This document shows, piece after piece, positions 1 through 6,899 of a stretch of DNA of 12,907 nucleotides. Origin of the DNA: Gammaproteobacteria bacterium (lineage in GTDB: Bacteria > Pseudomonadota > Gammaproteobacteria > Steroidobacterales > Steroidobacteraceae); contig JASHUC010000289.1 of NCBI GenBank assembly GCA_030040235.1, forward strand, positions 1-12,907. The letters run 5' to 3'. The notes under the pieces are model-generated. The model had not been told where the DNA came from. It did no database searches and saw only the letters and a list, made by a program, of their open reading frames with translations. How positions within the stretch are numbered: position 1 is the stretch's first letter; each line of letters starts with the position of its first letter. The translations under genes were made by a program, and so were the position numbers.

Positions 1-237
1 GCGATCGTCCGAGTAGAGCAACACCAGGCCCGGTGCGGCGCGCGGCTTGCGCGCCGCCACGGCGCGGTACGCCGGGAGCGGGGTATTGCCGCCCGAGAGC
101 ATGATTGCCACCGGACCCGCCGGCGCGCTCGTTGCGCCGAGCGCCGCCTCCAGGCGATCGGCGAGCGCTTGGGTCAGCGCTCCCACGTCATCGAAGCAGC
201 GCGGCTCAACGCGCGGGCCCATGATCTCACCGGTCAT
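1..237 (-). CDS. 6-phosphogluconolactonase-like protein (partial, N-terminal 79 residues)
   Basis: The gene starts at ATG 237-235 and runs in frame off the left edge, so only 79 residues are visible. They resemble the start of the 6-phosphogluconolactonase / glucosamine-6-phosphate isomerase-like fold: an N-terminal helical stretch, a beta strand leading into LSGGNTPLPAYRA (the phosphosugar-binding SGG-T-P loop), and a second strand ending in YSDDR, where the family usually has a DER motif. By family knowledge the enzyme hydrolyses 6-phosphogluconolactone in the oxidative pentose phosphate or Entner-Doudoroff route in the cytoplasm. The start overlaps the protease stop (ATGA, 234-237), so the two are probably translationally coupled. 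The rest of the active site lies outside the window. A related sugar-phosphate isomerase-type protein is possible, so I give no gene symbol. Confidence 0.7.
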   Translation of the reverse strand, partial: MTGEIMGPRVEPRCFDDVGALTQALADRLEAALGATSAPAGPVAIMLSGGNTPLPAYRAVAARKPRAAPGLVLLYSDDR

Positions 238-1388
238 TCGTGCTGCGGCTCCTCGATCACGCGGATCGTCGCCTGGAACGGGGCCTCGCCCCGCAGGCCC
301 TTGATCCGTACCACGCTTCCCGGCATGCGGCTCACGATGTGCGCCATGGCCTCCTGCGCGCTCGCAACGCGCGTGCCGTCCATCTCGGTGAGCAGATCTC
401 CCGAGCGCAGCCCAGCCTGCACTGCGGGGCTTCCGATGTAGAGCGTGAGGACCACCACACCTGCGCGCGCGAGTCCGAGCTGCGCGGCCTGCTCGGCGCT
501 CAGATCCTCCGGCACGATGCCGATCCAGCCACGCACCACCCTGCCGTTGGCGATGATCTCACTCACCACGCCGCGCACCATGTTCACGGGGATGGCAAAT
601 CCGATGCCCTCGACGCCGAGGCTTTTGGCGACGGTCGCCGTGTTGATGCCGATGAGCTCGCCGTTCGTATCGATGAGCGCGCCACCGGAGTTGCCGACGT
701 TGATCGGCGCATCCGTCTGGATGAAGTCCTCGAGTGTCGCGATGCCGAGCTGCTGCCGGCTCGTTGCGCTCACGATGCCGTGCGTCACGGTCGCCGACAG
801 CCCGAGCGGGTCGCCGATGGCGAGCACCACGTCGCCCACCCTGAGGTCAGCGGAGTTCCCGAGCGGCATCACCGGCAGGTCCTTGAGACGGATCTGCAGC
901 ACGGCGAGATCGGTATCGGGATCGCGGCCGACGATGCTGGCATCGGCGGTGCGTCCGTCCGCGAGCTGGACACGGATGGCCTCCGCGTTCGCGATCACGT
1001 GCTGGTTCGTGACGATGTGTCCCTGCTCGTCGATGATGACGCCCGAGCCGAGGGTCCGTTCGACACGCTGCCGATATCGCTGCAGGAAGGCATCCCCGAA
1101 TAGCTGGTCGAAGGGCGATGGCGCGATGCGTACCACCCGCGTCGTGGAGATGTTCACCACGGCGGGCGCCGCGCGCTGAACGGCATCCGCGTAGCTGATG
1201 CGCCCGGGTCCCGGGACCGTCACGGCGCGTTCAACGACGGGGACGATGCCCGGTGCCGTTGCCGGCTCGGCCACGGCGACCGGACGCCGGATGAGCTCGG
1301 GACGCCAGGCGACGATGACAAATGCGAGCGCCAGACCGCTCACGACCGATGCGGCCGTGAAGGCGAGTGCACGTCCCAGTGAGCTCAT
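234..1388 (-). CDS. degS: DegS/HtrA-family membrane-anchored periplasmic serine protease
   Basis: This 384-residue protein has one N-terminal membrane segment (about residues 8-28) and no cleavable signal peptide, which fits an inner-membrane anchor. A trypsin-like domain follows with catalytic residues visible as H130 (TNQHV), D160 (DTDLAV) and S234 (GNSGGAL). Their spacing of 30 and 74 is close to E. coli DegS (30 and 75). A single PDZ domain covers about 287-378; DegP/DegQ have two PDZ domains and are usually longer. By family knowledge DegS/AlgW senses misfolded outer-membrane proteins through the PDZ domain and cuts the anti-sigma factor RseA/MucA, releasing sigma-E/AlgU. I see no clear Shine-Dalgarno before ATG 1388, so the start rests on the anchor position. 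It is divergent from petB and overlaps the downstream lactonase-like gene. Another single-PDZ HtrA role cannot be excluded. Confidence 0.88.
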   Translation of the reverse strand: MSSLGRALAFTAASVVSGLALAFVIVAWRPELIRRPVAVAEPATAPGIVPVVERAVTVPGPGRISYADAVQRAAPAVVNISTTRVVRIAPSPFDQLFGDAFLQRYRQRVERTLGSGVIIDEQGHIVTNQHVIANAEAIRVQLADGRTADASIVGRDPDTDLAVLQIRLKDLPVMPLGNSADLRVGDVVLAIGDPLGLSATVTHGIVSATSRQQLGIATLEDFIQTDAPINVGNSGGALIDTNGELIGINTATVAKSLGVEGIGFAIPVNMVRGVVSEIIANGRVVRGWIGIVPEDLSAEQAAQLGLARAGVVVLTLYIGSPAVQAGLRSGDLLTEMDGTRVASAQEAMAHIVSRMPGSVVRIKGLRGEAPFQATIRVIEEPQHE

Positions 1389-1455
1389 GTTGAGACTGTA
1401 GCAGGAAGCGGACGGGAGGAGCCGTCCCGGACACGGAGCCTAAGCCTGCCTCGTG

Positions 1456-1461
1456 TATAAT
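1456..1461 (+). promoter_or_regulatory. Candidate -10 element upstream of petB
   Basis: A perfect TATAAT lies 154 bp upstream of the petB ATG in the degS-petB divergent region. No good -35 hexamer is seen 16-19 bp upstream, and the preceding TG directly abuts the hexamer instead of leaving the one-base gap of a classical extended -10. It is the only strong -10 match in the gap and is oriented to drive petB-petC-sspA-sspB. The complementary strand also reads TTATAC here, so weak bidirectional use towards degS is conceivable. Confidence 0.4.
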
Positions 1462-1581
1462 GCGCCCCCTCCTGCAGTCCCGATTTCAGAGGGTCCTCGC
1501 ACCGCGCGAGCGGGCTCAGGGGGGTTCGTGAATCACGTGTGTGGAGTCATCGGCGTCGATCGAGCATGAGCGTTTGGATTT

Positions 1582-1597
1582 CGGGCGCCCCCGCCCG
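1582..1597 (+). other. GC-only hairpin just upstream of petB
   Basis: CGGGCG (1582-1587) and CGCCCG (1592-1597) form a perfect 6-bp stem with a CCCC loop, ending 18 nt before the petB start codon. No T run follows, so it does not look like an intrinsic terminator. It lies immediately upstream of the weak AGAGG Shine-Dalgarno of petB and could influence mRNA stability or translation; that role is inference. Confidence 0.5.
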
Positions 1598-1615
1598 TGA
1601 AGAGGCCTGAAGTCA

Positions 1616-2881
1616 ATGGCAGTCGTCGCGAAGCCCCCTGGAGCACCGCCGGTGAAAGCCGGGCCCCTGCGCGCCTGGTTCTACAAACGCTTTCCGGTCG
1701 AGGAGTTCATCTCCGAGCAGCTGACGGGCTACTACGCGCCCAAGAATTTCAACTTCTGGTACTACTTCGGGGTGCTCTCGCTCGTGGTGCTCGCCATACA
1801 GCTGGCGACGGGCATCTTCCTCACGATGTTCTACAAGCCGGGCGAGGCCACCGCGTTCGACTCCGTCAACTTCATCATGCGCGAGGTCGATTACGGCTGG
1901 CTCATCCGCTACATCCACTCGACGGGCGCATCGGCCTTCTTCATCGTCGTGTACCTGCACATGTTCCGCGCGCTGCTCTATGGCTCGTACAAGCGCCCAC
2001 GCGAGCTGCTGTGGCTCATCGGCATGGTCGTGTATCTCGCGCTCATGGCCGAGGCGTTCTTCGGCTACGTGCTGCCGTACGGCAACATGTCGTACTGGGC
2101 GGCGCAGGTGATCATCAACATCTTCGGCACGATCCCGGGGATCGGACCGGGGCTCGCGCTGTGGATTCGCGGCGATTACGGCGTCTCGGACGCGACGCTC
2201 AACCGCTTCTTCGCGCTGCACGTCGCGGCCGTTCCGCTCGCGCTGCTTCTGCTCGTGATGCTGCATCTCGTGGCCCTGCGCCGCAGCGGGTCGAGCAACC
2301 CCGACGGGATCGAGATCAAGGACAAGCTCGATGCAAACGGCAAGCCGCTCGACGGCATTCCGTTCCACCCGTACTACACCGTCAAGGATACCTTCGGGAT
2401 CGGGGTATTCCTGGTGCTCTTCGCCATCGTCGTGTTCTTCGTTCCGAGGTTCGGGGGGTACTTCCTCGAGCCTGCGAACTTCGAGCCGGCCAATCCGCTC
2501 TCGACGCCCCCCGAGATCACCCCGTCGTGGTATCTGACGCCGTACTACGCGATCCTGCGCGGCATCCCCAACCAGCGTATCGGCGCGCTGCTGCTGCTCC
2601 TTGCGATCGTCGCCTATCTGCTGCTGCCGTGGCTCGACCGCTCGCCGGTCAAGTCCATGCGCTACAAGGGCTGGCTGTCGCGCCTGTTCTTCGCGCTCTT
2701 CATCCTGTCGTTCCTCGGCCTGATGTACGTGGGACTGCATCCGGTCGAGACCGTCTACGTGGTGATGGGACGGATCTGCACGGTCTTCTACTTCGCCTAC
2801 TTCGTGTTGATGCCCTGGTACACGCGCTTCGAATCGGTGAAGCCGGTCCCCGAACGGTTGACCTTCCATGCGCACGCGTGA
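1616..2881 (+). CDS. petB: Ubiquinol-cytochrome c reductase, cytochrome b subunit
   Basis: This 421-residue integral membrane protein is the core of the cytochrome bc1 complex. It carries hemes bL and bH and both quinone sites, oxidising ubiquinol and passing electrons to the Rieske protein and cytochrome c1. The N-terminus contains the family signature YYAPKNFNFWYYFG. The four heme-ligand histidines are visible as H101 and H115 (14 apart, in IHSTGAS...YLHMFR) and H202 and H217 (15 apart, FFALH...LHL). About eight hydrophobic helices are present, with the C-terminal ones at about 322-340, 355-374 and 380-400. The Qo-site motif normally written PEWY reads PSWY (303-306). ATG 1616 is chosen because it precedes the conserved region; its Shine-Dalgarno (AGAGG) is weak. 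The 3' end overlaps petC by 14 bp. petA, normally upstream, is absent. Confidence 0.97.
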   Translation: MAVVAKPPGAPPVKAGPLRAWFYKRFPVEEFISEQLTGYYAPKNFNFWYYFGVLSLVVLAIQLATGIFLTMFYKPGEATAFDSVNFIMREVDYGWLIRYIHSTGASAFFIVVYLHMFRALLYGSYKRPRELLWLIGMVVYLALMAEAFFGYVLPYGNMSYWAAQVIINIFGTIPGIGPGLALWIRGDYGVSDATLNRFFALHVAAVPLALLLLVMLHLVALRRSGSSNPDGIEIKDKLDANGKPLDGIPFHPYYTVKDTFGIGVFLVLFAIVVFFVPRFGGYFLEPANFEPANPLSTPPEITPSWYLTPYYAILRGIPNQRIGALLLLLAIVAYLLLPWLDRSPVKSMRYKGWLSRLFFALFILSFLGLMYVGLHPVETVYVVMGRICTVFYFAYFVLMPWYTRFESVKPVPERLTFHAHA

Positions 2882-3659
2882 GAGCACCAACGGCTGGCGC
2901 GCCGCACTCGCGCTCGCGATCGCCGCGGCAGCCTTCGCGCCCGCACTCGTCCTCGCGCAGGAGTCCGCCGGGCGGGGCTACGGCTCGGACTGGGAATCCT
3001 GGAAGGCGAATACCTCGGTCACCGACCGCGCCTCGCTGCAGCGCGGCGCGCGGGATTTCCTCAGCTACTGCAACGGCTGCCACTCGCTCAGGTTCATCCG
3101 CTACTCCCGCATCGGGCAGGACCTCGAGATTCCGACGAACTTCCTGCAGCAGTATCTCGTTCCGAGCACCCGCAAGCTGACGGACTACATCGGCTCGCCG
3201 ATGCCTGCCGCGGATGCCGAGACCTGGTTCGGCAAGGACCCGCCCGACCTGTCGCTCATGGCGCAGGAGCGGGGCGTCGATTACCTCTACCAGTACCTGA
3301 CGACCTTCTACGTGGACCCCTCGAAGCCCACCGGCGCGAACAACCTGGCGCTGGCGAACTCGGCGATGCCGGACGTGCTCTCGGAGCTCGAGGGCCTCAA
3401 GCGCGCGGTGTTCAGGAACGAGACCGTGGACGGCCAGACGCAGCCGGTATTCGATCATTTCGAGACGATCGTCCCGGGCAGCATGACGCGCGAGCAGTAC
3501 GAGGGCTTCGTGCGCGACATCGTGAACTTCCTCGACTACGTCGGTGAGCCTGAGCAGGACCACCGCCGTACGCTCGGGGTTTGGGTCGTGCTGTTCCTGC
3601 TCGTGTTTACCTGGCTCACGTGGCTATTGAAGAAGGAATACTGGAAGGACGTGCATTAG
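2868..3659 (+). CDS. petC: Ubiquinol-cytochrome c reductase, cytochrome c1 subunit
   Basis: This 263-residue protein has an N-terminal signal peptide (hydrophobic core about residues 11-30, likely cleaved after VLA before QES). The single c-type heme site CNGCH is at 68-72, giving thioether cysteines C68 and C71 and axial H72. The c1-typical segment WFGKDPPDLSL is at about 120-130, and M167 in the AMPDVL segment is the likely sixth heme ligand. A C-terminal membrane anchor spans about 236-254, followed by the basic tail KKEYWKDVH. It accepts electrons from the Rieske protein at the periplasmic face and passes them to a soluble or membrane cytochrome c. The start codon lies inside the end of petB (14-bp overlap), so coupled translation is likely. 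Length and layout are normal for bacterial c1. Confidence 0.97.
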   Translation: MRTRESTNGWRAALALAIAAAAFAPALVLAQESAGRGYGSDWESWKANTSVTDRASLQRGARDFLSYCNGCHSLRFIRYSRIGQDLEIPTNFLQQYLVPSTRKLTDYIGSPMPAADAETWFGKDPPDLSLMAQERGVDYLYQYLTTFYVDPSKPTGANNLALANSAMPDVLSELEGLKRAVFRNETVDGQTQPVFDHFETIVPGSMTREQYEGFVRDIVNFLDYVGEPEQDHRRTLGVWVVLFLLVFTWLTWLLKKEYWKDVH

Positions 3660-3694
3660 GAGCGTGTCCGGCTCATGATGCCCAGGGAGCGCAC

Positions 3695-4321
3695 GTGTCC
3701 AGCCGACGATCGATCATGACGCTGTTCTCGGCGCCCGACGACCCGTGGAGCCACCGCACGCGCATCGTGCTCGCGGAGAAGGGCATCGGGATCGATATCG
3801 TCAACGTCGAGCCCGGGAGGCTTCCCGAGGATCTGCTCGATCTCAATCCCTACCACAGCGTTCCGACCCTGGTCGATCGCGATCTGGTGCTCTACGACTC
3901 GCGAGTCATCATCGAGTACCTCGATGAGCGTTTCCCGCACCCTCCGCTCATGCCGGTCGATCCCGTCACGCGCGCTCAGTTCCGCCTCGCTCTGTACCGC
4001 ATCGAGCGCGACTGGTACGGCCTCGCGCATCAGATCGAGCGCGATCCCGACAAGAAGCAGATCGTGAAGCATCGCAAGGCGCTGCGGGACACGATTCTGC
4101 AGAGCGTCGATCTTTTCAAGGTCAAGCCGTACTTTCTCTCCGACGAGTTCTCGCTCGTCGATGCGACGATTGCGCCCGTGCTGTGGCGGCTCGAGCGCTA
4201 CGAGGTCGATCTGCCTCGCGACACCGGTCAGCCCATCCTCAAGTACGCGAGCCTGGTGTTCTCGCGGCATGCGTTTCGCGATAGCCTCTCGGACCTGGAA
4301 CAGGAAATGAGAGCCTTCTGA
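3695..4321 (+). CDS. sspA: Stringent starvation protein A (RNA polymerase-associated, GST-like fold)
   Basis: This 208-residue protein (E. coli SspA has 212) has a thioredoxin-like N-terminal domain (about 8-80, with NPYHSVPTLVD at about 51-61) and an alpha-helical GST-C-like domain (about 90-200). The PHP triplet (81-83, in RFPHPPLMP), a surface feature of SspA important for its function in E. coli, is present, as is PYFLSDEFSLVD. By family knowledge SspA binds RNA polymerase and alters transcription during stationary phase and acid or nutrient stress; it is not an active glutathione transferase. I chose GTG 3695 because AGGGAG (3684-3689) sits 5 nt before it and the resulting SSRRSIMTLFS aligns with the E. 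coli N-terminus. ATG 3716 is the alternative but lacks a properly placed Shine-Dalgarno. It lies 35 bp after petC, the order seen in other gammaproteobacteria. Confidence 0.95.
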   Translation: MSSRRSIMTLFSAPDDPWSHRTRIVLAEKGIGIDIVNVEPGRLPEDLLDLNPYHSVPTLVDRDLVLYDSRVIIEYLDERFPHPPLMPVDPVTRAQFRLALYRIERDWYGLAHQIERDPDKKQIVKHRKALRDTILQSVDLFKVKPYFLSDEFSLVDATIAPVLWRLERYEVDLPRDTGQPILKYASLVFSRHAFRDSLSDLEQEMRAF

Positions 4322-4332
4322 AGCGGTGTGCC

Positions 4333-4743
4333 GTGTCCGAGAGCTCGATCAGACCCAAGCGTCCGTACCTGCTGCGTGCCATGCACCAGTGGATGACCGA
4401 CAGCGGGCACACCCCCCACATCATCGTCGATGTCGAGCGCTCCGGCGTCGAGGTGCCGCGCGCTTACGCGAAGGACGGCAAGATCGTGCTCAACGTGAGC
4501 TTCAACGCCGCCCAGCGCCTGAATCTCGGCAACGAATGGATCGAGCTCGATGCGCGCTTCTCGGGAGTCTCGCAGCACGTGCGGTTTCCCGTGAGCTCCG
4601 TGCTCGGCATCTACGCCCGGGAGACCGGCGAGGGCATGGTGTTCTCCGAGCAGGACATGGGACCGGGCTCCCCGCCCACCCGTCCGACCGCAGGTCCCGA
4701 TGAAGGCGGTCGCGGCCGGCCGCAGCTGAAAGTCGTCAAATAG
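4333..4743 (+). CDS. sspB: ClpXP adaptor SspB
   Basis: This 136-residue protein (E. coli has 165; the shortfall is mainly in the linker) has an N-terminal substrate-binding domain at about 8-105. It begins RPKRPYLLRAMHQW, very close to E. coli PRRPYLLRAFYEW, and includes GKIVLNVSF and the conserved IYARETGEGM. A short Pro/Gly-rich linker (about 106-126) leads to the C-terminal tail GRPQLKVVK, which matches the XB peptide that docks on the ClpX zinc-binding domain. By family knowledge it tethers ssrA-tagged proteins, and RseA fragments in E. coli, to ClpXP for degradation. That is notable next to DegS, which makes the first RseA cut. The start is GTG 4333, 11 bp after the sspA stop; the Shine-Dalgarno is poor. 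It converges on yraN with a 6-bp gap and no visible terminator. Confidence 0.96.
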   Translation: MSESSIRPKRPYLLRAMHQWMTDSGHTPHIIVDVERSGVEVPRAYAKDGKIVLNVSFNAAQRLNLGNEWIELDARFSGVSQHVRFPVSSVLGIYARETGEGMVFSEQDMGPGSPPTRPTAGPDEGGRGRPQLKVVK

Positions 4744-4749
4744 GGCCGC

Positions 4750-5115
4750 TCAGGCCTCGAACGCACCGCGGATCCATTCGACCTTCGGCGTTTGCGTGGA
4801 GAGCTCGGAGACGACCGCCACATCGAAGCGTACCGGCAGTCGCGCGAGATCACGGCGCTGCTGCAGCAGCTGCTGGGCAGTGCGCACGATCCGCCGCCGC
4901 TTGAGGCCATCGACGCTCGCCGCCGCCCCTCCGTAGGCGCGGCTCGAGCGCGTGCGCACTTCCACCACGAGCAGCGTGCCCCCCTGAAGTGCGACCAGGT
5001 CGAGCTCGCCCAAGCGGCGGCGATAGTTTCTGATGAGAAGCTGAGCGCCCTGCGCCTCGAGATAATCGGCCGCGATACTCTCGGCCCGGGCTCCGAGCGC
5101 ACGGCGGTCGATCAT
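4750..5115 (-). CDS. yraN: YraN family (UPF0102) predicted nuclease-fold protein
   Basis: This 121-residue protein is the usual length for the UPF0102/YraN family. The N-terminal helix contains the family pattern G-x2-AE-x2-A-x2-YL followed by QG, and the core reads GELDLVALQGGTLLVVEVR. E37, D39 and E52 there match the restriction-endonuclease-like PD-(D/E)xK arrangement described for the family. The biochemical function is not well established; involvement in DNA processing or recombination is inferred from the fold. ATG 5115 is chosen because it gives the standard length and overlaps the lpoA stop in an ATGA (5112-5115), implying translational coupling. An upstream extension in the same frame is open only because of high GC and shows no family similarity. 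Confidence 0.92.
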   Translation of the reverse strand: MIDRRALGARAESIAADYLEAQGAQLLIRNYRRRLGELDLVALQGGTLLVVEVRTRSSRAYGGAAASVDGLKRRRIVRTAQQLLQQRRDLARLPVRFDVAVVSELSTQTPKVEWIRGAFEA

Positions 5116-6869
5116 GGATGGCCGCCCGGCGGCGGCGGGGAAGTGCCGGAGCCGGGCTGCGCAGGCGGTGCGGCTGCGGGGGGCGGCGGGGGCGATGCTC
5201 CGGGTTGCGCAAGGGGGTGCGGCTGTCCGTCGCGCAGCTGCGCCCACTCGAGCTCGCGCCGCACGCGCCCGCCTGAATCGAGACTCAGCTGCCCGGTCAA
5301 GCCTTCCACCGAAATGGCGCTCCCCGCCGGCGCACTGCGCAGCGCCACGAACAGCCGATAGGCGTCGAAGCCGAATGCGAACAGCCGGTCCCGCGGCGGT
5401 CCCTCGACCGGCCAGGCGTTGCGGGCGGCGAGTCGCACGCTGTCGGCGAGCCCGCTGCCGAGCGTCCAGGGCATCTCTGGAAAATCGAGTCCGTCGAGAT
5501 CCTGATTCGCGTTCGGATCGGGCTCGAACGCATCGGAAGTCGCATAGGCGGGAATATCGCCCGCGAAGTAGAACCGGATCTGCGGGCGCAGCAGCCGGGC
5601 GTCCCGCGCCGAGCTCGCCTCGAAGATGAAGTCGATATCGCCGCGCCGCCGCGGCTGGAAGTCGAGCTTGCCGCCGACGATCGACCTCACCAGATCGAAG
5701 CGCGCGTTGCTCTGGTCGATGCCGAGGACGCGCGTGACCGCAGGAGCGAAGTCGATGAGCCCCGGATCGAAGCGCGCGGTGTCGATGAGGGTTCCGCCGC
5801 CTGCGGTGAGCTCCTCGGAGAACGCGGCGAGCACCCGCGTGCCCCAGTCCCCATCGGGCACGAGCGCGATGCCGTGGCGGTGTCCATCGGCGAGCACACG
5901 GCGCGCCGCCGCGCGCGCCTCGTCCTCGGGCGACAGGGCGAACTGGTAGAAGCTACCTGGCGCCGTGCGTGCGGCCGGCAGGAAATTGAGCGCCAGCATC
6001 GGCGGGCGGGAACCGGCGAGCGCGGCGGCCGCGATGACCTCCTCACGCGTGAGCGGCCCGACGATGAAGCTCGCGCCCTCGCGCGTGGCGCGGTCCACCA
6101 CCTCCGCAACGCTCGCTGCTCCGGTATCGTAGATGCGAAGGTGGGGGCGTTCCCCCGCCGCACTCACGTAGTAGGCGGTGAGAAAACCATCCCGCACGGT
6201 CGCCGCGGCGCTCGCCTGCCGCCCGCTGAGCGGCAGCAAAAGCGCGACGTACGCCCCGGCAGGAAGCCCTGCGGCGAGCTGCGGTGCAGCGGTCCGCAGC
6301 TCGGCGCCCACCAGCGCCGCTGCGGGATGCCCCGGATAGCGTGCGCGAAAGGCAGCGAGGGCGGCCGAGGCGGCGAGCGGGTTGCGGGTTGCCTCGGCGG
6401 CGATGGGCGCTACGGCAAGCCAGCCGCGTACGGTCGGGTCGCGCGCTACGCGCGCATCGACGGGCACGCCGCGCTCACTGGCTTCGGCGAGCTCCGCGAG
6501 CAGGCTCTGGCGGGCGGCCTCGCGCTCCGCGGTGCTGAGAAACCGCTCCTGCTCCAGCTCGACACGCACCCCCTCGAGCGGCCGTCCGGAGGCGAAGGCG
6601 GCCCGGCGCTTGAGGTCGAGATAGGACACCGCCGTCGCCGCCGTGCTCGGCTCGGGAAGGCCGGCCAGAAGATGCCACGCCTCTTGAGCCTCGCCGCGGG
6701 CGAGATCGAGCTCGGCGGCGTGCATCTCCTGCTCGATCCCTTGCGCCGAGGTGGGCGGCGCCGGCGGCGGGGCGGGGGGCGCGGTGAGCGAGCACGCCGC
6801 GAGCGGCATTGCGAGCGCCAGGGTTGCGAGCACTCGGGCTCGGGCGCGGGACATTCGTCCGTTGAACAT
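5112..6869 (-). CDS. lpoA: LpoA, outer-membrane lipoprotein activator of PBP1A
   Basis: This predicted lipoprotein of about 585 residues has a basic N-terminus, a hydrophobic segment and lipobox LAAC with the modified Cys26. A helical TPR-like domain follows (about 37-205), then a periplasmic binding protein-like (LivJ/type 1) domain from about 206 to 545 that begins AYVALLLPLSG. By family knowledge LpoA crosses the periplasm and activates transpeptidation by PBP1A. ATG 6869 is preferred because a GGAGAGG run lies 11 nt upstream (a little long); ATG 6854 is a reasonable alternative and keeps the lipobox. The last 38 or so residues are a Pro/Ala/Gly-rich tail with two poly-proline runs, probably unstructured; a shorter Pro-rich linker follows Cys26. 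It is divergent from rsmI, the usual arrangement, and coupled to yraN. Confidence 0.92.
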   Translation of the reverse strand: MFNGRMSRARARVLATLALAMPLAACSLTAPPAPPPAPPTSAQGIEQEMHAAELDLARGEAQEAWHLLAGLPEPSTAATAVSYLDLKRRAAFASGRPLEGVRVELEQERFLSTAEREAARQSLLAELAEASERGVPVDARVARDPTVRGWLAVAPIAAEATRNPLAASAALAAFRARYPGHPAAALVGAELRTAAPQLAAGLPAGAYVALLLPLSGRQASAAATVRDGFLTAYYVSAAGERPHLRIYDTGAASVAEVVDRATREGASFIVGPLTREEVIAAAALAGSRPPMLALNFLPAARTAPGSFYQFALSPEDEARAAARRVLADGHRHGIALVPDGDWGTRVLAAFSEELTAGGGTLIDTARFDPGLIDFAPAVTRVLGIDQSNARFDLVRSIVGGKLDFQPRRRGDIDFIFEASSARDARLLRPQIRFYFAGDIPAYATSDAFEPDPNANQDLDGLDFPEMPWTLGSGLADSVRLAARNAWPVEGPPRDRLFAFGFDAYRLFVALRSAPAGSAISVEGLTGQLSLDSGGRVRRELEWAQLRDGQPHPLAQPGASPPPPPAAAPPAQPGSGTSPPPPGGHP

Positions 6870-6899
6870 TTGTTGAAGGCCCTCTCCAAGGCGGGCAGG

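Noticed and set aside
684..707. NVGNSGGAL around the protease serine as an active-site anomaly
   Set aside because: The residue before GNSGG varies among HtrA proteins; the catalytic triad spacing is normal.
1528..1569. VCGVIGVD, resembling the N-terminal MCG-I/V-GI of glutamine amidotransferases such as PurF
   Set aside because: The frame stops after 13 codons, and no amidotransferase sequence continues in any frame, since petB follows.
1613..2890. 425-codon antisense frame opposite petB
   Set aside because: Composition is Arg/Asp/Glu/His-rich as expected for the reverse complement of a GC-rich gene; no motif and no ribosome site.
1597..3180. 527-codon open frame overlapping petB and petC
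   Set aside because: It is an out-of-frame, Arg/Pro/Ala-rich translation of two unmistakable genes; a high-GC shadow with no domain.
5874..6899. N-terminal extension of rsmI opposite lpoA (646-codon frame)
   Set aside because: RsmI similarity begins near residue 31 from ATG 6900, which has a Shine-Dalgarno; the upstream part is a shadow of lpoA.
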